Shown here: in pieces, positions 26,201-43,077 of the stretch
Position numbering within the stretch: the first letter of the stretch is position 1
How the letters are laid out: every line of letters starts with the position of its first letter
From: Myxococcales bacterium
GTDB lineage: Bacteria; Myxococcota; UBA727; VGSZ01
Assembly: GCA_023248635.1 (NCBI GenBank)
Contig: JAHFED010000006.1
Coordinates: 1 to 64,000, forward strand
DNA: 64,000 bases
Direction: 5' to 3'
Position numbers and translations under genes: made by a program
The notes under the pieces: model-generated
Database searches by the model: none
Seen by the model: only the letters and a program-made list of their open reading frames with translations
What the model was told of the DNA's origin: nothing

Positions 26201-28745
26201 TCGACGAAGTCGCTGATGCCGTCGCCGTCGGAGTCGGCGGCGAGGGGGTTGGTGTTGACCGCTGCCTGGCGCTCGCGTCCGTCGTTCAATCCGTCGTCGT
26301 CGGTGTCGGGATCTCGGGGGTTGGTCGCGAGTCCGAGCTCGACGGGATCGAGCAGGCCGTCGTTGTCGATGTCGCCATTGTTCAGCGGCGTGCCGGCCTC
26401 GAGCTCGTCGTCGTCTCGCAGTCCGTCGCCATCGGTGTCCTGCACCTTGGGGTTGCCACCGCTGGCGAGGTCGAGGCCGTCGTTGAGGCCGTCGTCGTCG
26501 GTGTCTGGGTTGTTGGGGTTGGTGCCCTGCACGGCTTCGGCGCCGTCGTCGAGGTCGTCGTTGTCGGAGTCGGCGTCGTTGGGATCGGTCTGGTTGTTGA
26601 TCTCGGTGCCGTCGAGGCTGCCGTCGTTGTCGGAGTCGTTGTCGAGGGGATCGGTCTCTTGCAGCACCTCTTGCCCGTCATCGAGCCCATCGTTGTCGGA
26701 GTCGTCGTCGAGGGGGTTGGTGCCGTTTTGCCGCTCAACGCCGTCGATGACGTCGTCGTCGTCGGAGTCGTTGTCGGCAGGACTGGTTTCGCCGATGTTG
26801 GTGACGCCGTTGTTGTTGAGGTCTTCGCCGCGCGCGCACACGTTGGTGACGCTGTTGCCGCCGTCGCAGAGGCCATCGCCGTCGGTGTCGGGGTTGATGG
26901 CGCTGGTGACGGGGTTGAGAGAACCCACTTCGACGTCGTCGCGGAGGCCGTCTCTGTCCGTGTCGGCGAGGACGGGGCTGATGCCCAGGTCCACCTCTTG
27001 CCCATCTTTAAGGGTGTCGCCGTCGCTGTCTTGCACCTTCGGGTTGCTGCCGGCGTTCTTCTCGGCGAGGTCGTTGAGGTCGTCGTTGTCGGTGTCTCCG
27101 TCGTTGAGCAAGGTGCCATCGTTGCGCTCGATCGCATCCAGCACGCCGTCGCCGTCGGTGTCGTTGCTGACGGGGCTGCCGTTCAACGAGACATCGAGCC
27201 CGTCCTCCAGGCCGTCGTCGTCGGAGTCCCGGTCGCGCGGATCGGCCTGCAGGGTCACCTCGTCGTCGTCGTCGAGGCCGTCGCCGTCGGTGTCCCGCAG
27301 CAAGGGGCTGCTGTTCCTGATCAGCACCTCCTCACCGTCGGTGAGGCTGTCGCCGTCGGTGTCGGGATTGTTGGGATTGGTGAGGTCCGTGGTACGCTCT
27401 CGCCCATCGCTGAGCCCGTCGCCGTCGGTGTCGGCGTTGGCCCCGTTGGTCTCGATGGTCTCGGCGGGAACGGGGGCCTCGTCGAAGACCCCATTCAGGT
27501 TGAGATCCTCGCCGGAGACGCACGGGCCGACTGGGACGTTGCCGTCACAAAGGCCGTCGCCGTCGGAGTCCGCCAGGAGGGGGGAGGTGACGCCGGATGC
27601 GTCGTTGACCTCAATGTCGTCGCGCAGGCCGTCGTTGTCCGTGTCGGTGTCGCGCGGATCGGTGTTGATGTTGAGCTCTTGTCCGTCGCTGAGGGTGTCA
27701 TTGTCGGAGTCGGCGTCGTTGGGGTTGGTCTCGATGCCGTCGACCACCCCGTTGCTGTTGAGATCCTCGCCGGCGACGCAGCCTTGCCCCGGCAGGGAGA
27801 TGGCGCCGTCGCAAAGTTGGTCCTCGTCAGTGTCAGGGCTGAGGGGGTTGGTGCCACCGAGCTGCTCGATGCGATCGTTGAGTCCGTCGCCGTCGGTGTC
27901 GGCGAGGGTGGGGTTGGACTCGAAGGGGGGCAGGGAGCCGGGGCTGGGGCGGTTGAGGGTGCCGGAGTTGTTGCGGTCTTCGCCGGCGATGCACACGCCT
28001 CCGACCGTGGCATTGCCGTCGCAGAGGCCGTCGCCGTCGGTGTCGGGATTGTTGGGGTTGGCGCGCGCCGGGGCACCTTCTGCTCCCTCGTAGTTCGAGG
28101 CGACCTCGTCGTCATCCTGCAAGCCGTCGGCGTCGGTGTCGGCGACCTTGGGGTTGGTCGAGCGGCCTTGTCCGTTGCAGAGTTCCTGGCGATCGCTGAG
28201 CTTGAGCGGGTCACCCGCGACGCCGTCGGCATTGCCGCTGTCGCTGGGGGTCACGATGACGTCATCGAGCAGGGGCGTGCCCAAGACGCGGACCACGTCG
28301 ACGACCACGGTGGTGGACGGCGCCGTGAATTGCAGAACCCTGCTGCCGGGATCGGCCCCTTCGCCGGCGTTGGGGAGGCCCTGGACGAGGCTCGCCAGCT
28401 CGGTGGTGCCGTCGGCGTCGAAGATCCGCATGTTGATCGTCGCGGGCTCGTCGAGATTTCGCCGCACCCCCACCAGCCGCAGCTCATAGCGAACGCCCGT
28501 GATGAGACCAGGGACGGCCTGGCGGATCTTGTTGTTATCGCCGACGAGCTCGGCTTTTTGAGTGTCGTTGCAGAAGAAGAAGGCGCCGTCGGCGCGCCAT
28601 TGCTCGGCCCCAAGGCTGGTAAAGCCGGGGCAGCTCATGCCGCTGTTGACGGTGGCGCTCACGCAGGCGGGGTCATCGTCGCCGGGCGCTGCCCAGACCG
28701 TCGCCGACGCCAGCAGCACAGGAACAGCGATCCAACTCAGGCGGT

Positions 28746-28749
<4 letters not shown>
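23239..28749 (-). CDS. Giant surface protein with thrombospondin type-3 repeats, unit 3
   Basis: This 1836-residue secreted protein opens with a signal peptide ([20 protein letters not shown]). Next is a Cys-containing beta domain of about 170 residues ([15 protein letters not shown] ... [17 protein letters not shown]). Dozens of Asp-rich TSP3-type repeats of the form NPxxxDTDGDGLxDGxE follow and should bind calcium. The tail [11 protein letters not shown], a hydrophobic helix, then GRRRR resembles a MYXO-CTERM sorting signal. It is followed by a further 24 residues ending in Cys. The ATG at 28749 has GGAGG just upstream and overlaps the stop of the preceding paralogue, so the genes form an operon. 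It is probably anchored at the cell surface. Confidence 0.9.
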
Positions 28750-34373
<5,624 letters not shown>

Positions 34374-34483
34374 GCGTCGAGGTTAGCCCATCGCCCCCTG
34401 CCGCCGCCCGCGCTGCTCCTTGTGTCCCGCCTCCCACCCGCGCCCACAGCGCACGGGCGTCGGCGGGCCACGCCATTTACAAG

Positions 34484-34514
34484 ATAAAGAAAGCCCGGGT
34501 TCGCCGGGCTTTCC
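34484..34514 (-). terminator. Intrinsic terminator downstream of lon
   Basis: AAAGCCCGG (34490-34498) and CCGGGCTTT (34504-34512) form a 9-bp stem with a 5-nt loop. On the minus strand the stem is followed by a T-rich run (TTTCTTTATCTT), the classic form of a Rho-independent terminator. It serves the leftward lon gene, whose stop is about 60 nt upstream. Confidence 0.85.
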
Positions 34515-34570
34515 TCTCTGCAAAACACACGCGATCTTCGCGGCGCATCAGCACCGCGAAGATCCTTGGT

Positions 34571-36991
<2,421 letters not shown>

Positions 36992-37028
36992 AAGAGCTCC
37001 TCGCAGGGGGGCGAACGGTCAAGGCACG

Positions 37029-37056
37029 AATATAGGCAGCAGCGGGTTTCGAACAA
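37029..37056 (-). promoter_or_regulatory. Candidate sigma-70 promoter for lon
   Basis: On the minus strand, TTGTTC (37051-37056) and TATATT (37029-37034) are separated by 16 bp. They lie upstream of the lon GTG with a leader of about 30 nt. The -35 match is weak and the -10 is good. No CTTGAA/CCCCAT heat-shock pair was seen here. Confidence 0.4.
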
Positions 37057-37232
37057 GCGCACCATCTCGTTTGGGCCGTGTCGGCGGCCAAGCCTCTGTA
37101 GCGATTGTCGCTCAAGGTCGCTGCCTTGTCGTGAATATTGCCTCGGCCATTCGCGCGAAGCGACCCGGCGGGCCGAAAGCGCGCCGCCGTCGGCACCTCG
37201 ACAGCGGGGTCCACGCGGGCTACGCGCAGAGC

Positions 37233-37631
37233 ATGCGCATCTCTCACGCCTTGGCCAGCGTGGCCCTCGCGACGACCCTGGCGGGTTGCTCGGCCACCCG
37301 CGGATACTGCGAAGCCGCCGCCGACTGCGACGACGCCTTCGCCGAAATTTTCGGACAGGCCATCGACGACGCCGGCGACTCCGACGACGACGTCGCGGTT
37401 TGCACGGCCTCCCAAGATGGCCAGACCGCCGCCCTGCGCGCCAACGAAGAAGAGGAGTGCCAGGCCGCCGCCAGCGCCCGCGACGCCTACTTCTCCTGCG
37501 TGGCCAGCGAATTCGCCGGGGGCGAGGACGGCTGCGACGCCGTCCGCGAGGCCTGCGACAACGAATTCGACGACCTGCAAGAGGCCCTGCAAGACATCAA
37601 CGGCGACGAATGCACCTCGAGCGAAGAATGA
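37233..37631 (+). CDS. Small Cys-rich acidic lipoprotein, first of a tandem pair
   Basis: This 132-residue predicted lipoprotein has signal MRISHALASVALATTLAGC with lipobox Cys19. The mature part is acidic and helical with regularly placed cysteines (YCEAAADCDDAF, VAVCTASQDGQ, ECQAAASARDAYFSC, GCDAVREACDNEF), suggesting several disulfides in the periplasm or at the surface. The next gene encodes a paralogue with the same Cys pattern and overlaps it by ATGA. No function was recognised. It is divergent from lon with a 240-bp gap. Confidence 0.75.
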   Translation: MRISHALASVALATTLAGCSATRGYCEAAADCDDAFAEIFGQAIDDAGDSDDDVAVCTASQDGQTAALRANEEEECQAAASARDAYFSCVASEFAGGEDGCDAVREACDNEFDDLQEALQDINGDECTSSEE

Positions 37632-38002
37632 GCACCAACCATCCCGCCGTCCTCGCCGCCTTGGTCGTCTTCGTCGTCGGCGGGGCCTGCTCCACGGCCG
37701 AGCAGTTCTGCGGCAAGCGCACCCAGTGTCTGAGCGAAGAGCAAGACATCGAGCTCGAGGCCGACAGCACCCGCGTCTGCGTCGCCGAATACGAAGGCAA
37801 CCTGGCGGCCCTCAACGCCAACGAAGAAGACGATTGCCACACCCTGGCCGCAGCCGAGCTGGCCCTCGACAACTGCCGCTCCTGGCTCGATTGCGACGAC
37901 TTCCTCGAGGCCGACCTCGGCGGCAAATGCGACGACCAGCTCGACGACCTGCAAGACGCCTTCGATGACATCAGCGGCCTGGAGTGCTCGGCCCAGGACT
38001 GA
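37628..38002 (+). CDS. Small Cys-rich acidic lipoprotein, second of a tandem pair
   Basis: This 124-residue protein has a signal peptide ending FVVGGAC (Cys21) and the same layout as its upstream neighbour. It shares QFCGKRTQCLSEEQD, RVCVAEYEGNLAALNANEED, AAELALDNCRSWLDC and the C-terminal CDDQLDDLQDAFDDISGLEC. The conserved LxANEE(D/E)xC and DDLQ(E/D)A blocks show local duplication followed by divergence. The start overlaps the previous stop, so the pair is co-translated. The function is unknown; a disulfide-stabilised surface protein is the most that can be said. Confidence 0.75.
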   Translation: MSTNHPAVLAALVVFVVGGACSTAEQFCGKRTQCLSEEQDIELEADSTRVCVAEYEGNLAALNANEEDDCHTLAAAELALDNCRSWLDCDDFLEADLGGKCDDQLDDLQDAFDDISGLECSAQD

Positions 38003-38030
38003 TCTGAGCCGACGTCACGATGTCAGCGCA

Positions 38031-38255
38031 TCAGTGAGACAGGCCGACGTCGGCGCGCTCGGCCAGCACGGTGCCAGGGGAAGCGAAGGTCGGCGCGACC
38101 TCGGGCAGGGGCGCATCCTTGTCTTCACGGATGGCGGCGGCCCGGCCGCCGGTCGCCAACAGGCCGCAGACCTCGCAGCCCAAGAAGCAGAGCTGGCAGC
38201 CGGCCAGCGAACACAGGGCAACGGCGACGACGGCGAGCTGCACGAGCTTGTTCAT
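38031..38255 (-). CDS. Tiny Cys-rich lipoprotein, paralogue of the next
   Basis: This 74-residue lipoprotein has signal MNKLVQLAVVAVALCSLAGC with lipobox Cys20. It is followed by QLCFLGCEVCGLLATGGRAA and an Ala/Pro tail. Several cysteines directly follow the lipidated one. The gene upstream on the same strand (38294) is a paralogue. Their leaders are near-identical (CGTGATAGGAACCCGCC here and CGTGTTAGGAATTCGCC there), so the duplication included the ribosome site. The function is unknown. Confidence 0.65.
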   Translation of the reverse strand: MNKLVQLAVVAVALCSLAGCQLCFLGCEVCGLLATGGRAAAIREDKDAPLPEVAPTFASPGTVLAERADVGLSH

Positions 38256-38293
38256 GGCGGGTTCCTATCACGGCTCTGCGCCGCAGCCGAAGC

Positions 38294-38491
38294 TCAGTGT
38301 TTGGTGGCGAGCTCGACGGTGGAGGCAAGCTGGGGCTCGATCTCCGGGCCCTGCGCAAAGGCGTGCTCCCGCGCGACGACGGCGCCGGGCAGGTTCCCCA
38401 GGCCACCGAGCAGCAGGTCGCACGGGCAACAGCAGCCGGCCAGCGAGGCTGCAACGACGACGGCGCCGACGTACACGAGGGACTTTTTCAT
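38294..38491 (-). CDS. Tiny Cys-rich lipoprotein
   Basis: This 65-residue protein has signal MKKSLVYVGAVVVAASLAGC (lipobox Cys20), then CCPCDLLLGGLGNLPGAVVA and a short Glu/Ala tail. The AGCCCPCD cluster gives four cysteines in six positions, which is unusual for a lipoprotein and could hold a metal or disulfides. AGGAA precedes the ATG. It is the first of two tandem paralogues. The function is unknown. Confidence 0.65.
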   Translation of the reverse strand: MKKSLVYVGAVVVAASLAGCCCPCDLLLGGLGNLPGAVVAREHAFAQGPEIEPQLASTVELATKH

Positions 38492-38792
38492 GGCGAATTC
38501 CTAACACGCTTCGAGACGGGACGAAGAAGCCGGCAGACAACTGGATCAATCTCCGAATGCGCAACTCAGCATCAGCAGTACGCGGCAGAGCCCCGGCCGG
38601 TTCTGCTCGTCGAGCACCGTCACGAGCGACCCCAGCCTGCCGCTCTTCGACCCGCCGAACCACGACCGGCGCCCGAGCACGCCCAGACCCTGAACGACGC
38701 AACGAAGAATGTGATCCTTTCGCCCACCAGCGCAGGCACCCCCTGTGGCTGTTTTCGTGATCTCACAACCACTTGCCCGCTAGACTTCGCGT
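38492..38792. other. Divergent intergenic region without recognisable gene
   Basis: About 300 bp between the tiny lipoprotein gene and the MinD-like gene. Frames crossing it have no ribosome site or family features. It should contain both promoters, but no strong consensus or long inverted repeat was found. Confidence 0.5.
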
Positions 38793-39731
38793 ATGTCCGA
38801 GGCTCGGGCGGGTGGTCGAATCGTCGCGGTGGGCGGCGGCAAAGGCGGGGTCGGCAAGACGCTGGTCTCGACCCATCTCGCGCTCGCCATGGCCGAGCGA
38901 GGACAGCGTGTGCTCCTCGTCGACGCGGACCTGGGGGGGGCCAACGCGCACACGGTCTTGGGCATCGCTCCCCCTTTGGTGACCTTGAGCGACGTCGTCG
39001 ACCGCAGGCTCTCCCTGGCCGACGTCGCCGTCGCCACGCCCTTTGCCAACCTGCGCTTCGTGTCGGGCGCACTCGACGACATCGCCGCCGCCAACCCCCA
39101 ACATGCCTCCAAGCTGAGACTCTTGCGCCAGCTCAGCATCGTCGAAGCCGACGTCGTCGTCTTGGATCTGGGCGCCGGCACCAGCTTCAACACGCTCGAC
39201 TTCTTCCTGATCGCGCACACCGGCATCCTCGTGGTGCTGCCCGAGCCGACCTCTGTCGAAAACGCCTACCGCTTCTTGAAGGCCGCGTTCTTTCGCCGCC
39301 TCGCCATCGTCGAGAAGGCCTTCGGCATCAAGGACCTCGTCGACGAAGCCCGCGCCCAGCGCAACAAGCTCAACATCCACACGCCCGCTGACCTGCTCAA
39401 GGCCATCGAGAAGCGCAACCCCGACGCCGGCCGCCACCTGCGGCTGCAGATGGGCCGCTTCGTTCCGAGGTTGGTGCTCAACCAGGCGCGCACCGATCTC
39501 AACGGCGACGACGCCCACGTCGCCCACGACATGGCGAGCGCCTGCCGACGTTTTCTGGGCATTCAGCTCGAGGTGTTGGCCATCCTCCCCGACGACGAAG
39601 CGGTGCGCCGGGCGGTGCGGGCGCGCCAACCCCTGCGCAACGTGGCTCCGGACTCGGCGATCAAAAAGGCCCTCGACCAACTGGCCGAGGCGGTGTTGGT
39701 CGGACCCGTCGAAAACGAGGCCGCGGCATGA
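38793..39731 (+). CDS. MinD/FlhG-like P-loop ATPase
   Basis: This 312-residue ParA/MinD-superfamily ATPase has the deviant Walker A GGGKGGVGKT at residues 14-23, the Walker A' region VLLVDADLGGANAHTVLG, and Walker B-like ADVVVLDLGAGTSFNTLDFF. The family places protein complexes in the cell (flagella, pili, division site). No C-terminal membrane-targeting amphipathic helix is obvious. Its stop overlaps the start of a J-domain/HTH protein gene, and a small gene follows. No flagellar or division gene is near, so the cargo cannot be named. Confidence 0.88.
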   Translation: MSEARAGGRIVAVGGGKGGVGKTLVSTHLALAMAERGQRVLLVDADLGGANAHTVLGIAPPLVTLSDVVDRRLSLADVAVATPFANLRFVSGALDDIAAANPQHASKLRLLRQLSIVEADVVVLDLGAGTSFNTLDFFLIAHTGILVVLPEPTSVENAYRFLKAAFFRRLAIVEKAFGIKDLVDEARAQRNKLNIHTPADLLKAIEKRNPDAGRHLRLQMGRFVPRLVLNQARTDLNGDDAHVAHDMASACRRFLGIQLEVLAILPDDEAVRRAVRARQPLRNVAPDSAIKKALDQLAEAVLVGPVENEAAA

Positions 39732-40738
39732 CGACGAGCGCGGCGCCACCGCCAGGTACGACGGCGGACCCGAGCGAGATCCCCGATCAGCCGCGCGGTG
39801 GTGGGGCCACCTGGTACGAGGTGCTCGATCTCACGCCCCAGGCCAGCCAGGCCGAGGTGCAGCGGGGCTACGAGCGCGCGTTGGATCTCGTCGAAGGTCG
39901 CACCATCGGCGGCTACTTCCTCCTTGACCCCGTCGCCGTCGAAAGCGCGCGCAGCGACATCGAATCCGCCTGGGCTGTGCTCAGCGATCCGGGCAAGCGC
40001 AGCGCCTACGACGCCCGCCTTGGTGCTGCTCCCACGCTCTTGCCCCAAGAGAGCAGCCCCCCGCGCCACCCCCGCATCGACCACGACGAACCCGAGCAGC
40101 CGTCTGCGCCCGAGCGGGTGCCGCCGCCTTCTGCCGAGACGCCGCCCTCGCACAGCCCCGACGTCACGGCGTCGTTGAAGCCTCGGCCCAGCCTGCGTTT
40201 TCTCAAGCCCATCGACGATAAACGGCCCGTCATTACCTTTGCGCCGCCCAAAACCGATCCTGCGATGCGCATTGGTGCCGTGCCAACGGCGCAAACTTCG
40301 GCACTGGGTGCTGTGCCAACGGCACAAACATCAGCACAGCCCGAGCCGCCGGTGCCTGCGCTGGTGGCCACCGCCACGGTGCTCCCCCAGGCCGTGATGC
40401 CCCCACCGGTGACCGCGCTGCCGTCGTCGTCGACGTCGAACCTGCCCTCGCTGCCGACGCCGCCCTCTTCGTCGGGACTCTTTGCACTCGAGGGCGAGGT
40501 GAACGGCCAGCTCCTCAAGAGGCTGCGCGAAGCCCGGGGGCTGTCGCTGGAGGCCATGGTCGACGCCACCAAGATCCGAAAGCCCTATCTCGCCGCCATC
40601 GAGGAGCAGGACTTCGAGAATCTGCCGGCGCGCGTCTACCTGCGCGGTTTCCTGATGACGATCGGGCGGGTGCTCAAGGTCGACAAGACCAAGCTCGCCG
40701 AGGGATATCTGGCCTTCGTGGCCCGGTATGGGAAATAG
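39728..40738 (+). CDS. J-like domain plus RodZ-type helix-turn-helix protein
   Basis: This 336-residue protein has a J-like domain at about residues 30-98 (TWYEVLDLTPQASQAEVQRG, then IESAWAVLSDPGKRSAYDAR), but the HPD tripeptide is absent, so Hsp70 stimulation is doubtful. A long Pro/Ala/Ser linker contains a duplicated GAVPTAQTSA unit. The C-terminus (about 255-335) is an HTH_25-type domain as in RodZ (LLKRLREARGLSLEAMVDAT, KIRKPYLAAIEEQDFENLPA, VYLRGFLMTIGRVLKV). There is no transmembrane helix. Coupling to the MinD-like ATPase by ATGA suggests an adaptor role in a positioning system. Confidence 0.85.
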   Translation: MTTSAAPPPGTTADPSEIPDQPRGGGATWYEVLDLTPQASQAEVQRGYERALDLVEGRTIGGYFLLDPVAVESARSDIESAWAVLSDPGKRSAYDARLGAAPTLLPQESSPPRHPRIDHDEPEQPSAPERVPPPSAETPPSHSPDVTASLKPRPSLRFLKPIDDKRPVITFAPPKTDPAMRIGAVPTAQTSALGAVPTAQTSAQPEPPVPALVATATVLPQAVMPPPVTALPSSSTSNLPSLPTPPSSSGLFALEGEVNGQLLKRLREARGLSLEAMVDATKIRKPYLAAIEEQDFENLPARVYLRGFLMTIGRVLKVDKTKLAEGYLAFVARYGK

Positions 40739-40744
40739 TGCGCC

Positions 40745-41014
40745 ATGGCCCAGCCGATCGACACTCCTGAGCGCGCCATCCGCCTCGCGCGGACCATCGC
40801 GAGCGACATCTCTCTCTACAACGAAGAGAAGATCCTGCGCGGCCTCGCCGACGACAAGCTCTTCACCGCCCTCGCCGACGAAATCGAAGAAGGGCGCGAG
40901 CTCTACCGCGCGCGCGTGGCCTCGGAGCTCTACGAGCGCACCAACTTCTTCGACCGCGCCGTCGTCGACATCATCCTGAAGTCCAAAGGGCACGTGAAGT
41001 CCAAGATCTGGTAG
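40745..41014 (+). CDS. Small helical protein downstream of the MinD-like operon
   Basis: This 89-residue soluble protein is mostly helical and charged (MAQPIDTPERAIRLARTIAS, GLADDKLFTALADEIEEG, RARVASELYERTNFFDRAVV), ending in a basic KSKGHVKSKIW. It starts 6 bp after the J/HTH gene, so it is probably co-transcribed. The balanced composition and position support a real gene. No family was recognised by name. Confidence 0.75.
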   Translation: MAQPIDTPERAIRLARTIASDISLYNEEKILRGLADDKLFTALADEIEEGRELYRARVASELYERTNFFDRAVVDIILKSKGHVKSKIW

Positions 41015-41080
41015 CTGGGGCGTTTTGTCGGCTGCGCCGACTGCACGCCCCAGCTTCCAGATGTCCTTTGCCCTGCCGGC

Positions 41081-41372
41081 GGCCGGTTTCCGCTGCGCTT
41101 CGCTCGCGAGGAAGCCATGTGGCGCTTCGCTCGCGGGCGGCCGGTTTCCGCTGCGCTTCGCTCGCGAGGGAGCCAGGTTGTGTGGCGCTGCGCTTCGCTC
41201 GCGGGCGGCCGGTTTCCGCTGCGCTTCGCTCGCGAGGGAGCCAGGTTGTGTGGCGCTGCGCTTCGCTCGCGGGCGGCCGGTTTCCGCTGCGCTTCGCTCG
41301 CGAGGGAGCCAGGTTGTGTGGCGCTGCGCTTCGCTCGCGGGCGGCCAGTTTCCGCTGCGCTGCGGTGGCGAG
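41081..41372. repeat. 68-bp tandem repeat between convergent genes
   Basis: Units begin GGCCGGTTTCCGCTGCGCTT at 41081 (a shorter, 58-bp version), 41139, 41207 and 41275 (the three 68-bp units look identical), and a degraded partial at 41343. Each unit holds two CGCTTCGCTCGCG blocks. Since 68 is not a multiple of 3, the reading frames through it are incidental. It fills most of the gap between two stop codons. Confidence 0.92.
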
Positions 41373-41397
41373 GAAGCAAGCTTGCTGGGTCGAGCGA

Positions 41398-42975
<1,578 letters not shown>

Positions 42976-43030
42976 CAGGGCAGTCGACAGTCTCTCCGCC
43001 GTCGCGTCAAGAGTTCGGCCCGGGGATCTC

Positions 43031-43048
43031 CCCCCGCTCCTTCGGGGG
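43031..43048 (-). terminator. Hairpin after ppc, possible weak terminator
   Basis: CCCCCG (43031-43036) and CGGGGG (43043-43048) form a 6-bp GC stem about 30 nt past the leftward ppc stop. No T-run follows, so termination is uncertain, and the downstream Hsp70 gene could be read through. Confidence 0.35.
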
Positions 43049-43077
43049 CTGCCAAGCACGTGATGAGGGAGAGCAGC

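Noticed and set aside
41081-41372. CRISPR array
   Set aside because: The units are contiguous with no unique spacers and no cas genes are near.
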